A stretch of DNA of 64,000 nucleotides from Pseudomonas psychrophila HA-4 (lineage in GTDB: Bacteria > Pseudomonadota > Gammaproteobacteria > Pseudomonadales > Pseudomonadaceae). How positions within the stretch are numbered: the first letter of the stretch is position 1; each line of letters opens with the position of its first letter. The translations under genes were made by a program, and so were the position numbers. This document shows positions 1-9,209 of this stretch, one piece after another. The stretch spans positions 1-64,000 of the forward strand of contig NZ_ALJC01000038.1 of the NCBI RefSeq assembly GCF_000282975.1. Reading direction: 5' to 3'. Under the pieces are notes generated by a model. The model was not told the DNA's origin and searched no databases. It saw only the letters and a program-made list of their open reading frames with translations.

Positions 1-51
1 TGAGGATAGGTCAGAAGGTGTAAACCTTATTCAGGACGGGACATGAGGTAC

Positions 52-88
52 AAAAAAAGCGAAGCCCTTGGGCTTCGCTTTTTTTTTC
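52..88. terminator. Bidirectional intrinsic terminator after dppF
   Basis: A nine- to ten-base-pair stem (positions 57-66 with 71-80, loop CTTG) is flanked by an A run on the left and a T run on the right, so it can end transcription in both directions. It lies about 70 bases past the dppF stop codon and probably ends the dpp cluster. The remaining sequence from 1 to 155 shows no gene. Confidence 0.85.
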
Positions 89-155
89 GTTGCCATGCCG
101 TTCACTTAAGCCAAAACAGGCCTGTAGGCGCGAACTGGCCTACAGGTTATGAGTG

Positions 156-1127
156 TTAACTCAGGAATTGCTCCGCGTGATGGCAAGCCACTTGCCGGTT
201 ATCCAGCACGCGTAAGTTAGGCTCGTGCGTACTGCAAAACTCAGTCGCATACGGGCAGCGCTTGTGGAAGGCGCAACCTGAGGGCGGGTTCAGCGGGTTG
301 GGCAATTCACCGACAATTTTGATTTTTGGCTTGAGCGGATCCGGGTGGATGGTCGGGGTCGCTGACAATAGCGCTTGGGTGTAGGGATGCAGCGGCCGGG
401 TGTAGATTTCTTCTTTTGGGCCCATTTCTACCGGGCGGCCCAAGTACATGACCAGCACTTGATCTGCCACGTGCCGCACCACCGCTAGGTTGTGTGAAAT
501 GAAGACGTAAGCGGTGTTGAACTCTTGCTGCAAGTCCATGAACAGGTTGAGCACCTGCGCTTGAATTGAGACGTCGAGCGCTGATGTCGGTTCGTCCGCC
601 ACCAGCACTTTGGGTTGCAGCATCATCGCCCGCGCCAGAGCGATGCGTTGACGCTGCCCGCCCGAAAACATGTGCGGGTAACGGTGGTAATGCTCTGGGC
701 GCAAGCCGACCTGTTTCATCATGGCCTGGACTTTTTCGCGGCGTTCGCTGGCGCTCAATGTGGTGTTGATCAACAGCGGTTCGGCCAACTGATCCCCGAC
801 TTTTTGCCGAGGGTTAAGCGAGGCGTAAGGGCTCTGGAAGACCATCTGCACGTCTTTTCGCAGTTGTTTACGCTCAGCCTTATTGGCCCCCGCGACTTCT
901 TGTCCGGCGATTTTCAATGAGCCGGAGGAAGGTTCTTCAATCAGTGTCAGTGCACGGGCCAAAGTGGATTTGCCACAGCCTGACTCGCCGACCACTGCCA
1001 GGGTTTTTCCAGCTTCCAATTCAAACGATACGCCGTTGAGTGCGCGTACCAGTGCATGACCTTTGAACAGGCCTCGGGACACTTCGTAATGACGGGTTAG
1101 GTCGCGGGCAGTAAGAACAACGGTCAT
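156..1127 (-). CDS. dppF: Dipeptide ABC transporter ATP-binding protein DppF
   Basis: This is one of the two cytoplasmic ATPases that power the DppBC permease. In 323 residues it shows Walker A (GESGCGKST, about 47-55), the ABC signature FSGGQ (154-158), Walker B LVADEP (175-180) and the switch histidine H212. The C-terminal oligopeptide/dipeptide extension has four cysteines (GCAFHKRCP...C...C), a pattern known to bind an Fe-S cluster in some family members. The ATG overlaps the dppD stop codon by one base (TAATG) and is preceded by AGGAGGTGG, so the two are translationally coupled. The assignment to peptides rather than nickel rests on the neighbouring dppA and opdP genes. Confidence 0.93.
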   Translation of the reverse strand: MTVVLTARDLTRHYEVSRGLFKGHALVRALNGVSFELEAGKTLAVVGESGCGKSTLARALTLIEEPSSGSLKIAGQEVAGANKAERKQLRKDVQMVFQSPYASLNPRQKVGDQLAEPLLINTTLSASERREKVQAMMKQVGLRPEHYHRYPHMFSGGQRQRIALARAMMLQPKVLVADEPTSALDVSIQAQVLNLFMDLQQEFNTAYVFISHNLAVVRHVADQVLVMYLGRPVEMGPKEEIYTRPLHPYTQALLSATPTIHPDPLKPKIKIVGELPNPLNPPSGCAFHKRCPYATEFCSTHEPNLRVLDNRQVACHHAEQFLS

Positions 1128-2095
1128 TACGCCACCTCCTGATTCAAGGGGAAGAAGCAGCGCACTTTGCTATGAGCTTTGGGCTCAAGGGCCGGGCGTT
1201 GCTGGCGACAGGTGTCTTGCACATAAGGGCAGCGTGGAGACAGTAGACAACCTTGCGGGCGGTCGTAGCGCCCCGGCACGATACCCGGCAAGGTCGCTAG
1301 ACGCGCAGCACCCATGCTGTGTTCTGGGATAGCGGCGAGCAGTGCTTCGCTGTAGGGATGAGCGGGCACGTCGAACAAATCGGGCACTTGGCCCACTTCA
1401 ACCGCCTGGCCCGCATACATAACGCATACCCGCTGTGCGGTTTCAGCCACCACGGCCAAATCGTGGGTGATGAGCACCAGCCCCATGTTCTGTTCGCGTT
1501 GCAGGTTGAGCAGCAAGTCCATGATCTGGGCTTGAATGGTTACGTCCAGAGCGGTGGTCGGTTCGTCGGCGATCAGCAGTTTGGGTTCGCCAGCAATCGC
1601 CATGGCAATTGCCACACGCTGACTCATGCCCCCCGACAGTTGGTGCGGGTAGGCCTCCATGCGACTGGCAGCTCCAGGGATTTCTACTTTTTCGAGCAGT
1701 TCGATGGCGCGTTTACGGGCGTCTTTTTTCGACATCTTGAGGTGCAGGCGCAGCACTTCTTCAATTTGGAAACCCACGGTATAGCTGGGGTTCAGAGCGG
1801 TCATAGGGTCTTGAAAAACCATCGCCATGTCTTTGCCAACAATTTGCCGACGTTGACGCGGGCTAAGGGTCAGCATGTTTTTACCGTCGAAATTCAGCGC
1901 GTCTGCGGTGACGATGCCGGGGTGCTCGACTAGGCCCATCAGCGCCATCATGGTCACGGACTTGCCGGACCCCGATTCGCCAACAATGGCTAGCACTTCG
2001 CCTTTATCCACAGACAGACTCAAACCATCGACCACGGGCACGGCATTGGCGTCGCCAAAACGAACGTTGAGATTCTTAATTTCTAGCAGTGACAT
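1127..2095 (-). CDS. dppD: Dipeptide ABC transporter ATP-binding protein DppD
   Basis: This is the second ATPase of the dipeptide importer, expected to pair with DppF under the DppB/DppC channel. Walker A (GESGSGKS, about 39-46), signature LSGGMSQR, Walker B LLIADEP and the H-loop (ITHDLAVV) are present, as is the cysteine-containing C-terminal oligopeptide-transporter domain. I chose the ATG at 2095 because TGAGGAG lies just upstream and the protein then begins [10 protein letters not shown] as in homologues; an in-frame ATG at 2140 would add 15 unrelated residues. It ends in a one-base overlap with dppF and starts 10 bases after dppC. Confidence 0.93.
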   Translation of the reverse strand: MSLLEIKNLNVRFGDANAVPVVDGLSLSVDKGEVLAIVGESGSGKSVTMMALMGLVEHPGIVTADALNFDGKNMLTLSPRQRRQIVGKDMAMVFQDPMTALNPSYTVGFQIEEVLRLHLKMSKKDARKRAIELLEKVEIPGAASRMEAYPHQLSGGMSQRVAIAMAIAGEPKLLIADEPTTALDVTIQAQIMDLLLNLQREQNMGLVLITHDLAVVAETAQRVCVMYAGQAVEVGQVPDLFDVPAHPYSEALLAAIPEHSMGAARLATLPGIVPGRYDRPQGCLLSPRCPYVQDTCRQQRPALEPKAHSKVRCFFPLNQEVA

Positions 2096-2105
2096 GGGAA
2101 TCTCC

Positions 2106-3017
2106 TCAGGCGGCGTTCTTGAGTTTCGGGTCCAGCGCATCGCGCAGACCGTCGCCCATCAGGTTGATTGCCAGCACGCTGAGCAAAATGGTCAAGCCGG
2201 GCAGCGTCACCACCCACCACGCACGTTCAATGTAGTCACGGGCCGAGGCCAACATGGTGCCCCACTCAGGCGTTGGCGGCTGTACGCCCAAGCCCAGAAA
2301 GCCCAAGGCGGCCGCGTCGAGAATCGCCGAGGAAAAGCTCAGCGTGGCCTGTACGATCAATGGCGCCATGCAGTTGGGCAGCACGGTGATGAACATCAGG
2401 CGCGGCAAGCTGGCACCCGCTAGGCGAGCAGCCGTGACGTAGTCGCGGTTCAGCTCGCCCATCACGGCGGCGCGAGTCAGGCGCACGTAAGACGGTAGTG
2501 AGACCACGGCAATCGCGATCACGGTGTTGATCAGGCCAGGGCCGAGGATGGCGACAATCGCCACCGCCAGCAGCAGTGATGGCAGGGCCAGCATGATGTC
2601 CATTAAACGCATGATGCCGGGGCCGAGGAGGCGCGGGAAAAACCCGGCAAACAGGCCCAAAACCACGCCTGGTATCAGCGAAATAACCACGGATGACAAG
2701 CCGATTAGCAGCGACAGGCGCGAACCTGCTATCAGGCGCGACAGCATGTCCCGGCCCAACTCGTCGGTGCCCAGCAAAAATTGCCATTGACCGCCTTCAA
2801 GCCATACCGGCGGGGTTAGCAGGAAGTCTCGGTATTGTTCGCTCGGGTTGTGCGGCGCGACCCAAGGGGCAAAAATCGCGCAGAACACGATGATGCTCAT
2901 GAAAATCAGGCCGGCCACAGCGCCTTTGTTTTTGGCGAAGGCGTGCCAGAACTCTTTGTAAGGGGATGGATAAAGCAGGCTTTGATCCACTTCAGTCGCG
3001 TTGGTTGATGTGCTCAT
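2106..3017 (-). CDS. dppC: Dipeptide ABC transporter permease DppC
   Basis: This inner-membrane permease subunit pairs with DppB to form the dipeptide channel. The 303 residues include an N-terminal OppC-type segment with one membrane helix, then the BPD_transp_1 domain with about five more helices. The EAA-type loop that contacts the ATPases is recognisable ([20 protein letters not shown]). It lies 10 bases after dppB and 10 bases before dppD in the same minus-strand operon. The length and order match dppABCDF operons in other proteobacteria. Confidence 0.92.
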   Translation of the reverse strand: MSTSTNATEVDQSLLYPSPYKEFWHAFAKNKGAVAGLIFMSIIVFCAIFAPWVAPHNPSEQYRDFLLTPPVWLEGGQWQFLLGTDELGRDMLSRLIAGSRLSLLIGLSSVVISLIPGVVLGLFAGFFPRLLGPGIMRLMDIMLALPSLLLAVAIVAILGPGLINTVIAIAVVSLPSYVRLTRAAVMGELNRDYVTAARLAGASLPRLMFITVLPNCMAPLIVQATLSFSSAILDAAALGFLGLGVQPPTPEWGTMLASARDYIERAWWVVTLPGLTILLSVLAINLMGDGLRDALDPKLKNAA

Positions 3018-3027
3018 GGTCAGGATC

Positions 3028-4038
3028 TCAGCGCTGGTGACGGATGCGTGGGTTGGCTAGGCCGTAGAGGATGTCCACCACGAAGTTGACCAGAATCACC
3101 AAGCAGGCGATTAGCAGGATGCCGTTTTGCACCACGGGATAATCCCGGGCACCTATGGCTTCGATCAGCCATTTACCGATTCCTGGCCACGAGAAGATGG
3201 TCTCAGTCAGCACGGCTCCCCCCAGCAGGGTGCCGACTTGCAGGCCGATCACGGTTAATACCGGGATCAGGGCGTTGCGCAGTCCGTGCACGAATACCAC
3301 GCGTGCTGGCGACAGGCCTTTGGCCCGTGCGGTGCGGATGTAGTCTTCGCGCAGCACTTCAAGCATGGATGAACGGGTCATCCGCGCAATCACCGCCAGC
3401 GGGATGGTGCCGAGCACGATGGCGGGCAGAATCATGTGGTGCAGCGCGTCCCAAAACGCCTCGGGCTGGTCGCTGAGTAGGGTATCAATGAGCATGAAAC
3501 CGGTCTTTGGCTCGATGTCGTAGAGCAGGTCGATACGTCCGGTCACTGGCGTCCAGCCCAGTCCGACGGAGAAAAACATGATCAGAATCAGCGCCCACCA
3601 GAAGATCGGCATGGAGTAACCCGCGAGCGATAACCCCATGACCCCGTGGTCAAACAGGGAGCCGCGCTTGAGCGCCGCAATAACCCCGGCCAGCAGCCCG
3701 AGGATGCCTGCAAACAACAGGGCGAACATTGCCAGTTCAAGGGTGGCGGGGAACAGCACGGAAAACTCGCTCCACACGCTTTCACGTGTGCGCAACGATT
3801 CTCCCAAATCGCCTTGGGCAAGCTTGCCGATGTAATCGAAATATTGCTCGTACAGCGGTTTGTTCAGGCCCAGGCGCTCCATGGCCTGGGCGTGCATTTC
3901 AGGGTCTACCCGACGCTCACCCATCATGACTTCGACCGGATCGCCGGGGATCATACGAATCAGGGCGAAGGTCAGCAAAGTGATGCCGAAGAAAGTGGGT
4001 ATCAGCAACCCCACTCGGCGGGCAATAAAACTAAACAT
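3028..4038 (-). CDS. dppB: Dipeptide ABC transporter permease DppB
   Basis: This is the first permease subunit of the dipeptide importer, 336 residues, with the classic DppB start (MFSFIARRVGLLIPTFFGIT) and about six membrane helices. The EAA loop (YIRTARAKGLSPARVVFVHG) near the C-terminal third is the docking site for the ATPases. It follows dppA1 by 74 bases that carry a stem-loop. The SD-like GAGGT lies somewhat far (about 14 bases) from the ATG, so initiation may be moderate. The four genes dppB-F are tightly packed and must be co-transcribed. Confidence 0.92.
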   Translation of the reverse strand: MFSFIARRVGLLIPTFFGITLLTFALIRMIPGDPVEVMMGERRVDPEMHAQAMERLGLNKPLYEQYFDYIGKLAQGDLGESLRTRESVWSEFSVLFPATLELAMFALLFAGILGLLAGVIAALKRGSLFDHGVMGLSLAGYSMPIFWWALILIMFFSVGLGWTPVTGRIDLLYDIEPKTGFMLIDTLLSDQPEAFWDALHHMILPAIVLGTIPLAVIARMTRSSMLEVLREDYIRTARAKGLSPARVVFVHGLRNALIPVLTVIGLQVGTLLGGAVLTETIFSWPGIGKWLIEAIGARDYPVVQNGILLIACLVILVNFVVDILYGLANPRIRHQR

Positions 4039-4072
4039 CGTGTGGTGTACCTCATCAGCCGGTTAGGCAAGT

Positions 4073-4100
4073 CCGCCAGTGCTCGGGTGAACGCTGGCGG
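4073..4100 (-). other. Stem-loop between dppA1 and dppB
   Basis: CCGCCAGTG pairs with CGCTGGCGG (nine pairs with one G-U) just past the dppA1 stop codon. Reading on the minus strand there is no U run after the stem, so it looks like a 3' mRNA stabiliser or processing hairpin rather than a terminator. A T run exists only on the plus-strand side, where no gene needs it. Confidence 0.55.
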
Positions 4101-4112
4101 GTTTTTATTGTT

Positions 4113-5708
4113 CTACTTCACCTGGGTAGTGGCAAAGTTGTTATTGGTCAAAGGGCTTAGGGTGTAGCCCTCGACGTTTTTGCGCATGGCTGTAAAGAGC
4201 ATAGGGTGTGCGACGTTGATCCAGGGTTGTTCTTGATGAAATATCACCTGTGCTTGTTCATAGAGTGCAGCCCGTTCTGCGGGTTCACTGATGTTGCGTG
4301 CTTTGGTGATCAGGTTTTCGAAGGCTTTATTGCACCAGCGCGCATAGTTCTCGCCGTTTTTGGCGGCCTCACAACTCAGCAGCGGGGTCAGGAAGTTGTC
4401 CGGGTCGCCGTTGTCGCCGCCCCAACCCGTGGACACTAGGTCATGCTCGCCGGCTTTGGAGCGCTTAAGCATTTCGCCCCATTCCATGACCCGGATGTCG
4501 AGTTTGAGCCCGATTTTTGCCAGGTCTGATTGCAGCAACTGAGCCCCCAGCATCGGGTTGGGGTTGGTTGGGCCGCCACCGTTGCGGGTGAAGAAGGTGA
4601 AGGTCGTGCCTTCGGGTACACCGGCCTCTTTGAGCAAGGCCCGGGCTTTGTCCAGGTCACGTGGCGGGCTTTGCAGTGTTGTGTTGTATCCCAGCATTGT
4701 CGGTGGGTAGGGATTAATGGCCAACAGGGCATTGCCTTGGCCGTGCACGCTGTTCAGGTACGTCTGTTTGTCAAAGGCCATGTCGATAGCCTGCCGTACC
4801 CGCACATCGCTGAGGTATGTGTGGCTCGTGTTCATGGCGATGTAGCTGGTCATCAGGGCGGCCAGTTCATCGACCTTGAGGTTGGGGTCTTTACGAATAT
4901 TGGAGACTTCATCGGGCTTGGGGTACAGGGCGATCTGGCATTCGTTGGCCTTGAGTTTTTGCAGGCGCACGTTGCTGTCGGTGGTCACGGCGAAAATCAG
5001 GTTGTCAGTCGGTGGCTTGCCACGGAAATAGTCCGGGTTGGCTTTGAAGCGCACTTGGGCGTCTTTGTTGTATCGCACGAAAATGAACGGGCCAGTGCCA
5101 ATCGGCTTGCTGTTTAGTTCGGCCGTTTTACCGGATTTGAGCAGTTGATCGGCGTACTCGGCGGAGTAAATCGACGTGAACGGCATGGCCACGTCGCGCA
5201 AAAATGGCGATTCGGCATGGTTGAGCGTGATTTTGACGGTCATGTCGTCCACTTTCTCAACGCTCTTGAGCAGGTCTTTGAAGCCCATGCTTTCGAAATA
5301 AGGAAAACCGACCAGCGAGAGAGCGTGCCAAGGGTGATTCGGGTCCAGTTGGCGCTGAAAGCTCCAGATCACATCGTCGGCATTAAGAGGGCGGGTCGGT
5401 GTGAAGTAGTCGGTGGTGTGAAACGTGACGCCGGGGCGCAGGTAAAACGTGTACTGGAGACCATCGGGGCTGATGTCCCAACGCTCAGCCAGGGCGGGCT
5501 CAACATCAGTGGTACCCGGCTTGAAGTCGACGAGGCGGTTGAGGATGGTTTCTGCCGAGGCATCGGCCGTTACGGCGGTGGTGTATTGGACTATATCGAA
5601 CCCCTCGGGGCTGGCTTCGGTGCAGACCACCAAGTTTTTAGCCGACACACTGACAGCGACACTGAGCATCGCCAGGGCAAAGGCGGTGTGTAGTGAAAGT
5701 CTTTTCAT
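4113..5708 (-). CDS. Dipeptide-binding periplasmic protein (DppA family, copy next to the permease)
   Basis: This SBP_bac_5 protein of 531 residues should deliver short peptides to DppBC. A Sec signal peptide (MKRLSLHTAFALAMLSVAVSVSA) precedes the mature start KNLVVCTEASPEGFD, the typical DppA opening. I chose the ATG at 5708 because GGAGAGG lies upstream and the signal peptide begins there; an in-frame ATG 36 bases further up is less likely. It is the most divergent of the three DppA paralogs in this cluster (for example CTEASPEGFD against CSEGSPAGFD) and corresponds in position to dppA4 (PA4502) of P. aeruginosa, between the porin and dppB. Confidence 0.9.
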   Translation of the reverse strand: MKRLSLHTAFALAMLSVAVSVSAKNLVVCTEASPEGFDIVQYTTAVTADASAETILNRLVDFKPGTTDVEPALAERWDISPDGLQYTFYLRPGVTFHTTDYFTPTRPLNADDVIWSFQRQLDPNHPWHALSLVGFPYFESMGFKDLLKSVEKVDDMTVKITLNHAESPFLRDVAMPFTSIYSAEYADQLLKSGKTAELNSKPIGTGPFIFVRYNKDAQVRFKANPDYFRGKPPTDNLIFAVTTDSNVRLQKLKANECQIALYPKPDEVSNIRKDPNLKVDELAALMTSYIAMNTSHTYLSDVRVRQAIDMAFDKQTYLNSVHGQGNALLAINPYPPTMLGYNTTLQSPPRDLDKARALLKEAGVPEGTTFTFFTRNGGGPTNPNPMLGAQLLQSDLAKIGLKLDIRVMEWGEMLKRSKAGEHDLVSTGWGGDNGDPDNFLTPLLSCEAAKNGENYARWCNKAFENLITKARNISEPAERAALYEQAQVIFHQEQPWINVAHPMLFTAMRKNVEGYTLSPLTNNNFATTQVK

Positions 5709-5797
5709 GGCAAGCCTCTCCGGTCGGTTGAGCCAACGTAACAACCACAGCTGACTCGTTGCATCAGCCGAGGTCGTTTTTTTGTGAAATACAGTGA

Positions 5798-7165
5798 TTA
5801 AAGAATGTTGAACGGGATGGTTGTCACCACACGGAACTCATTGATGCTGCCGTCAGACTGGTTTTTGCTGGCACGGTGCGTGGTGTAGGCCGCGCGTATG
5901 GCCGTGGCTTTCAGCGGGCCACTTTGAATTGCATAGGATGTGCCAACGCTGTACTCCGAATGCTTTTCACCGTTCATGTTGCGTACATCATAGGCGGTGC
6001 CCTTGTAGTGGGTGCCGTCGATGTCCCAGCCGCGAGCGTGGTAGGCGTTGAATTTCAGGCCGGGAATGCCGTATTGCGCCATGTTGATGCTGTACGCCAG
6101 TTGCAGTGACTTTTCGTTCGGGCCGTTGAAGTCCGACAGCAGCGAGTTGGCCAGATAAATGCCATTGGTTTCGTGCAGGTAGTCGAAGTACTCGTCGCCG
6201 ACCACTTGCTGGTACGACACGCTCACAGTGTGTGCTTGGTGAGTCAGGCCAAATGCCAGGCTGTAGGCGTCGTTGTTGATCTCGCCCATGGCTTTTTTGC
6301 CGGTATCTAGGGTCTTGTAGTAGTTGAAATTGGTATTCAGGCCCAACACGGCATCGTCGCCCCAGTTATGCACTGCACCGACGTAGTACTGGTTCCAGAA
6401 GTCTTCAACGTGGGTCGCGTAGAGCGAGGTTTTCAGGTTGCTGAACGGCTGGTAGCTTAGGCCCGCGACGCTGGCGCGATCCGTTTCAACGCCGAGGGCG
6501 CCATATTCACTGCGGAACTTGCTCAGGCTTTGTTCGGTGCGTGGCGAGACCCGGTCAAATGAGCCGGCATCGAACGCGAGGTTGTTGAATTCTTCGCTGC
6601 GCAGCCCCACGCCTTGAAAGCTAGACGGCAGTGCTCGGTTACCGATCACATCGAGGGTCGGGCTGCTGAAGTTCTGTCGGCCTACGGTCAGTGTGGTGTT
6701 AGACATGCGCGCCTTGATATTCGCCAGACCCAATTTGCTCCACTGGTCAACGGCATCCCCGTTGCTGTGTGTGAGGGTGCGGTTGTTATTGCCGGCAATG
6801 TGGTTGACGTCTCGATCCAAGGCGATGGCGTTGTACGCCGCCACTTGAGTGCTAAACCCCACGGTTCCCTGAGTAAAGCCCGAGCTGAAATCAAGAATAG
6901 TGCCCTGGGTCCAGTTGATCCGGCGCGGCGTAGTTTTGATGGTCCCATGATCGTTGTAGGTGAACTGGCCACCTCGGCGTTTGAGTTCGTTGGCGTACCA
7001 GTTGCGCGTGGTGCCGCTTAAGCTGCTGCCTTCTACAAAACCCTCGGTTTTGCTTTGCTCGCTGGCGTCTGATTTGAGTTGGGTGCCGATAAACTCATCG
7101 GCATGGGCCGTGGTACTGAGAGTGCCGAGGGTTAGGGCTAACAGCGTGGTGCTTGTAAGTTTCAT
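5798..7165 (-). CDS. opdP: OprD-family outer-membrane porin, OpdP/OpdD type
   Basis: This is a substrate-specific outer-membrane channel of 455 residues, with a signal peptide (cleavage after AHA) and a predicted beta-barrel throughout. The mature start DEFIGTQLKSDASEQ and the LSGTTRNWYANELKRRG motif are typical of the OprD family. Its place inside the dpp cluster matches P. aeruginosa opdP (PA4501), a channel for glycine-glutamate-type dipeptides and carbapenems. Here it should pass peptides across the outer membrane to the three DppA proteins. AGGAG lies upstream of the ATG. The substrate is inferred from context. Confidence 0.88.
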   Translation of the reverse strand: MKLTSTTLLALTLGTLSTTAHADEFIGTQLKSDASEQSKTEGFVEGSSLSGTTRNWYANELKRRGGQFTYNDHGTIKTTPRRINWTQGTILDFSSGFTQGTVGFSTQVAAYNAIALDRDVNHIAGNNNRTLTHSNGDAVDQWSKLGLANIKARMSNTTLTVGRQNFSSPTLDVIGNRALPSSFQGVGLRSEEFNNLAFDAGSFDRVSPRTEQSLSKFRSEYGALGVETDRASVAGLSYQPFSNLKTSLYATHVEDFWNQYYVGAVHNWGDDAVLGLNTNFNYYKTLDTGKKAMGEINNDAYSLAFGLTHQAHTVSVSYQQVVGDEYFDYLHETNGIYLANSLLSDFNGPNEKSLQLAYSINMAQYGIPGLKFNAYHARGWDIDGTHYKGTAYDVRNMNGEKHSEYSVGTSYAIQSGPLKATAIRAAYTTHRASKNQSDGSINEFRVVTTIPFNIL

Positions 7166-7267
7166 GGTTGAGGCTCCTGTGCTTTATTTTTTTATTGCCG
7201 TTTTGTTCTGCGATACGGCTGTGTGGCTACGTTTAGAGCGGGGCGAGCAGGTATTTGGGCAAAGCCT

Positions 7268-7293
7268 CAGCGGGCCACCGTGGGTGGCCTGCT
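7268..7293 (-). other. Stem-loop between dppA2 and opdP
   Basis: CAGCGGGCCAC pairs with GTGGCCTGCTG (11 positions with one G-U) 26 bases beyond the dppA2 stop codon. No U tract follows it on the minus strand, so I read it as an mRNA-protecting or attenuating hairpin within the dpp transcript. Confidence 0.5.
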
Positions 7294-7318
7294 GAAACTG
7301 AGGTGATTAGGGGGGGGC

Positions 7319-8917
7319 TCAGTCGTCGACGCTGACGCCTGAGAAGGCATTGCGGCCAAAGGGGCTGACTTGGAAGCCCTGCACCTTGGTGCTCAAAGGC
7401 TGATTGACCGTCGAGTGAGCAATCGGGGTGATCGGGATTTTTTGCTTGAGCAACTGCTGGGCTTGTTTGTACAAGACCGTTCGTTGCGCGCGGTCAGTGA
7501 TGGTCTTGGCGTTTTTGATCAGCGTGTCGTAGGTCTTGTCGCACCACATGGAGTAGTTGTTGCCGCCGATAGCATCGCAGCTGTACAGCGTACCGAGCCA
7601 GTTGTCGGGGTCGCCGTTGTCACCGGTCCAGCCGATCAGGGTAATGTCATGTTCGCCATTTTTGGTGCGCTTGATGTACTCGCCCCACTCATAGCTCACG
7701 ATCTCGACCTTTAAACCGATCTTGCCCCAATCGGATTGCAGCATCTGCGCCATGAGTTTGGCGTTGGGGTTATACGGGCGCTGTACGGGCATGGCCCACA
7801 AGGTGATTTCGGTGCCTTCCTTCACCCCGGCCGCCTTCAGCAGTTCTTTGGCTTTTTCAGGGTTGTAAGGCGCGTCGACGAGGGAGTCGTCATAAGACCA
7901 CTGTGTGGGCGGCATCGCATTGACCGCTTTCTGCCCAGCGCCCTGATACACCGCTTTGAGAATGGCGTCTTTATTGACGGCCATGTCCAGCGCTTGGCGC
8001 ACCGGCAGTTGATCGAGTGGTGGGTGCTGGACGTTGTAGGCGATATACCCCAAGTTGAAACCTGGCTTTTCAATGACGCGCAATGCGGGGTCAGCTTTGA
8101 GCCCGGCCACATCGGCCGGGCGCGGGTTTAGCGAGACCTGGCACTCGTTTTTGCGCAGCTTTTGCATGCGGGTCGCGGCGTCGACATTGATCGAAAAAAT
8201 CAGGGTGTCGAGTTTGACTTGGCTGGGGTCCCAATACGCTTTGTTGGCGACATAGCGGATGCTCGAGTCTTTTTGATAGCGCACGAACACATAGGGCCCG
8301 GTGCCAATCGGTTGTTGGTTGATGTTGCCTGGCTTGCCGGTTGTGAGCAGTTGATCGGCATATTCGGCGGAGAGTATTGACGCAAAGCTCATGGCCAAGT
8401 TTTGAATGAATGCGGCGTCCACCGAATTGAGCGTCATGACCACCGTCATTGGGTCGGTTTTTTCGACGCTGGCGATGTTTTTGTTAAGGCTCATGCCACT
8501 GAAGTAAGGGAATTCGGTGGGGTAGGCCTTACGAAAGGGATGCTCGGGGTTAAGCATGCGGTTGAAGGTGAATAGCACGTCATCGGCGTTAAAGTCGCGG
8601 GTCGGGATAAACCACTTTGTGGTGTGAAATTTCACCCCTTCACGTAGATGGAAGGTGTAGGTCAAGCCGTCTTCGGAAATATCCCAACGCGTCGCCAATG
8701 CCGGGACGACAGCCGTGCCGCCTTTTTCAAACTCGGACAGGCGGTTATAGATAGGTTCGGCGGCATCGTTATCGGTGGCAGCGGTGTATTGCGCGGTATC
8801 AAAACCTGCAGGGCTACCTTCCGAACAAAACACCACGCTTTTGGCTGCGTACGCAAGCGGGCTGCCGACCAGTATGCCGGCGCTAATCAAGGCAAATAAA
8901 ACCAGAGGTTTGCACAT
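7319..8917 (-). CDS. Dipeptide-binding periplasmic protein (DppA paralog 2)
   Basis: This is a second SBP_bac_5 peptide-binding protein, 532 residues, with a signal peptide ending near LAYAAK and the mature start SVVFCSEGSPAGFDTAQY. It is strikingly similar to the next paralog upstream (shared stretches such as MPVQRPYNPNAKLMA and GWTGDNGDPDNWLGTL), which points to tandem duplication. The ATG at 8917 follows AAGGAT and begins the signal peptide; an upstream in-frame ATG at 9016 would put 33 residues ahead of it. P. aeruginosa also carries several dppA genes here, each with its own peptide range, so this copy probably widens the substrates of the single DppBCDF permease. Confidence 0.9.
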   Translation of the reverse strand: MCKPLVLFALISAGILVGSPLAYAAKSVVFCSEGSPAGFDTAQYTAATDNDAAEPIYNRLSEFEKGGTAVVPALATRWDISEDGLTYTFHLREGVKFHTTKWFIPTRDFNADDVLFTFNRMLNPEHPFRKAYPTEFPYFSGMSLNKNIASVEKTDPMTVVMTLNSVDAAFIQNLAMSFASILSAEYADQLLTTGKPGNINQQPIGTGPYVFVRYQKDSSIRYVANKAYWDPSQVKLDTLIFSINVDAATRMQKLRKNECQVSLNPRPADVAGLKADPALRVIEKPGFNLGYIAYNVQHPPLDQLPVRQALDMAVNKDAILKAVYQGAGQKAVNAMPPTQWSYDDSLVDAPYNPEKAKELLKAAGVKEGTEITLWAMPVQRPYNPNAKLMAQMLQSDWGKIGLKVEIVSYEWGEYIKRTKNGEHDITLIGWTGDNGDPDNWLGTLYSCDAIGGNNYSMWCDKTYDTLIKNAKTITDRAQRTVLYKQAQQLLKQKIPITPIAHSTVNQPLSTKVQGFQVSPFGRNAFSGVSVDD

Positions 8918-9173
8918 CGGTATCCTTATCCTTTTTATTGTTCTATGAGTGCTAAACGTGTGCTTTTGAGCGGCGTCATCGTTACGCGCACAGAGAGCTT
9001 GCGCCATGCCGTGCAATGGGCTGGCTGGGGCTAGACGTTAGAGGGGGAGAGGCGCGTGAGTAAATGCGTCAGAGCTGACAATGTTGTAGGACGCTTCCGA
9101 GAGTCCTATAGCCTCCGCTGTAGTACGGAGTAGTTTTAAAACGAGGGGGATTTCTGATGCCTTTGTAGAGCAA

Positions 9174-9201
9174 GTGAATGCGGCACTGTCGCCGCATTCA
9201 C
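9174..9201 (-). other. Stem-loop between dppA3 and dppA2
   Basis: GTGAATGCGGC and GCCGCATTCAC form a perfect 11-base-pair stem with the loop ACTGTC, ending nine bases from the dppA3 stop codon. There is no U run on the minus strand. This is the strongest of the three hairpins that follow dppA genes. The rest of the 292-base gap to dppA2 holds no convincing gene. Confidence 0.65.
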
Positions 9202-9209
9202 CGTGCGGC

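Noticed and set aside
1319..1933. A 204-codon plus-strand open frame
   Set aside because: It lies entirely antisense to dppD, has no ribosome site and no recognisable protein character; it is a by-product of GC-rich coding sequence.
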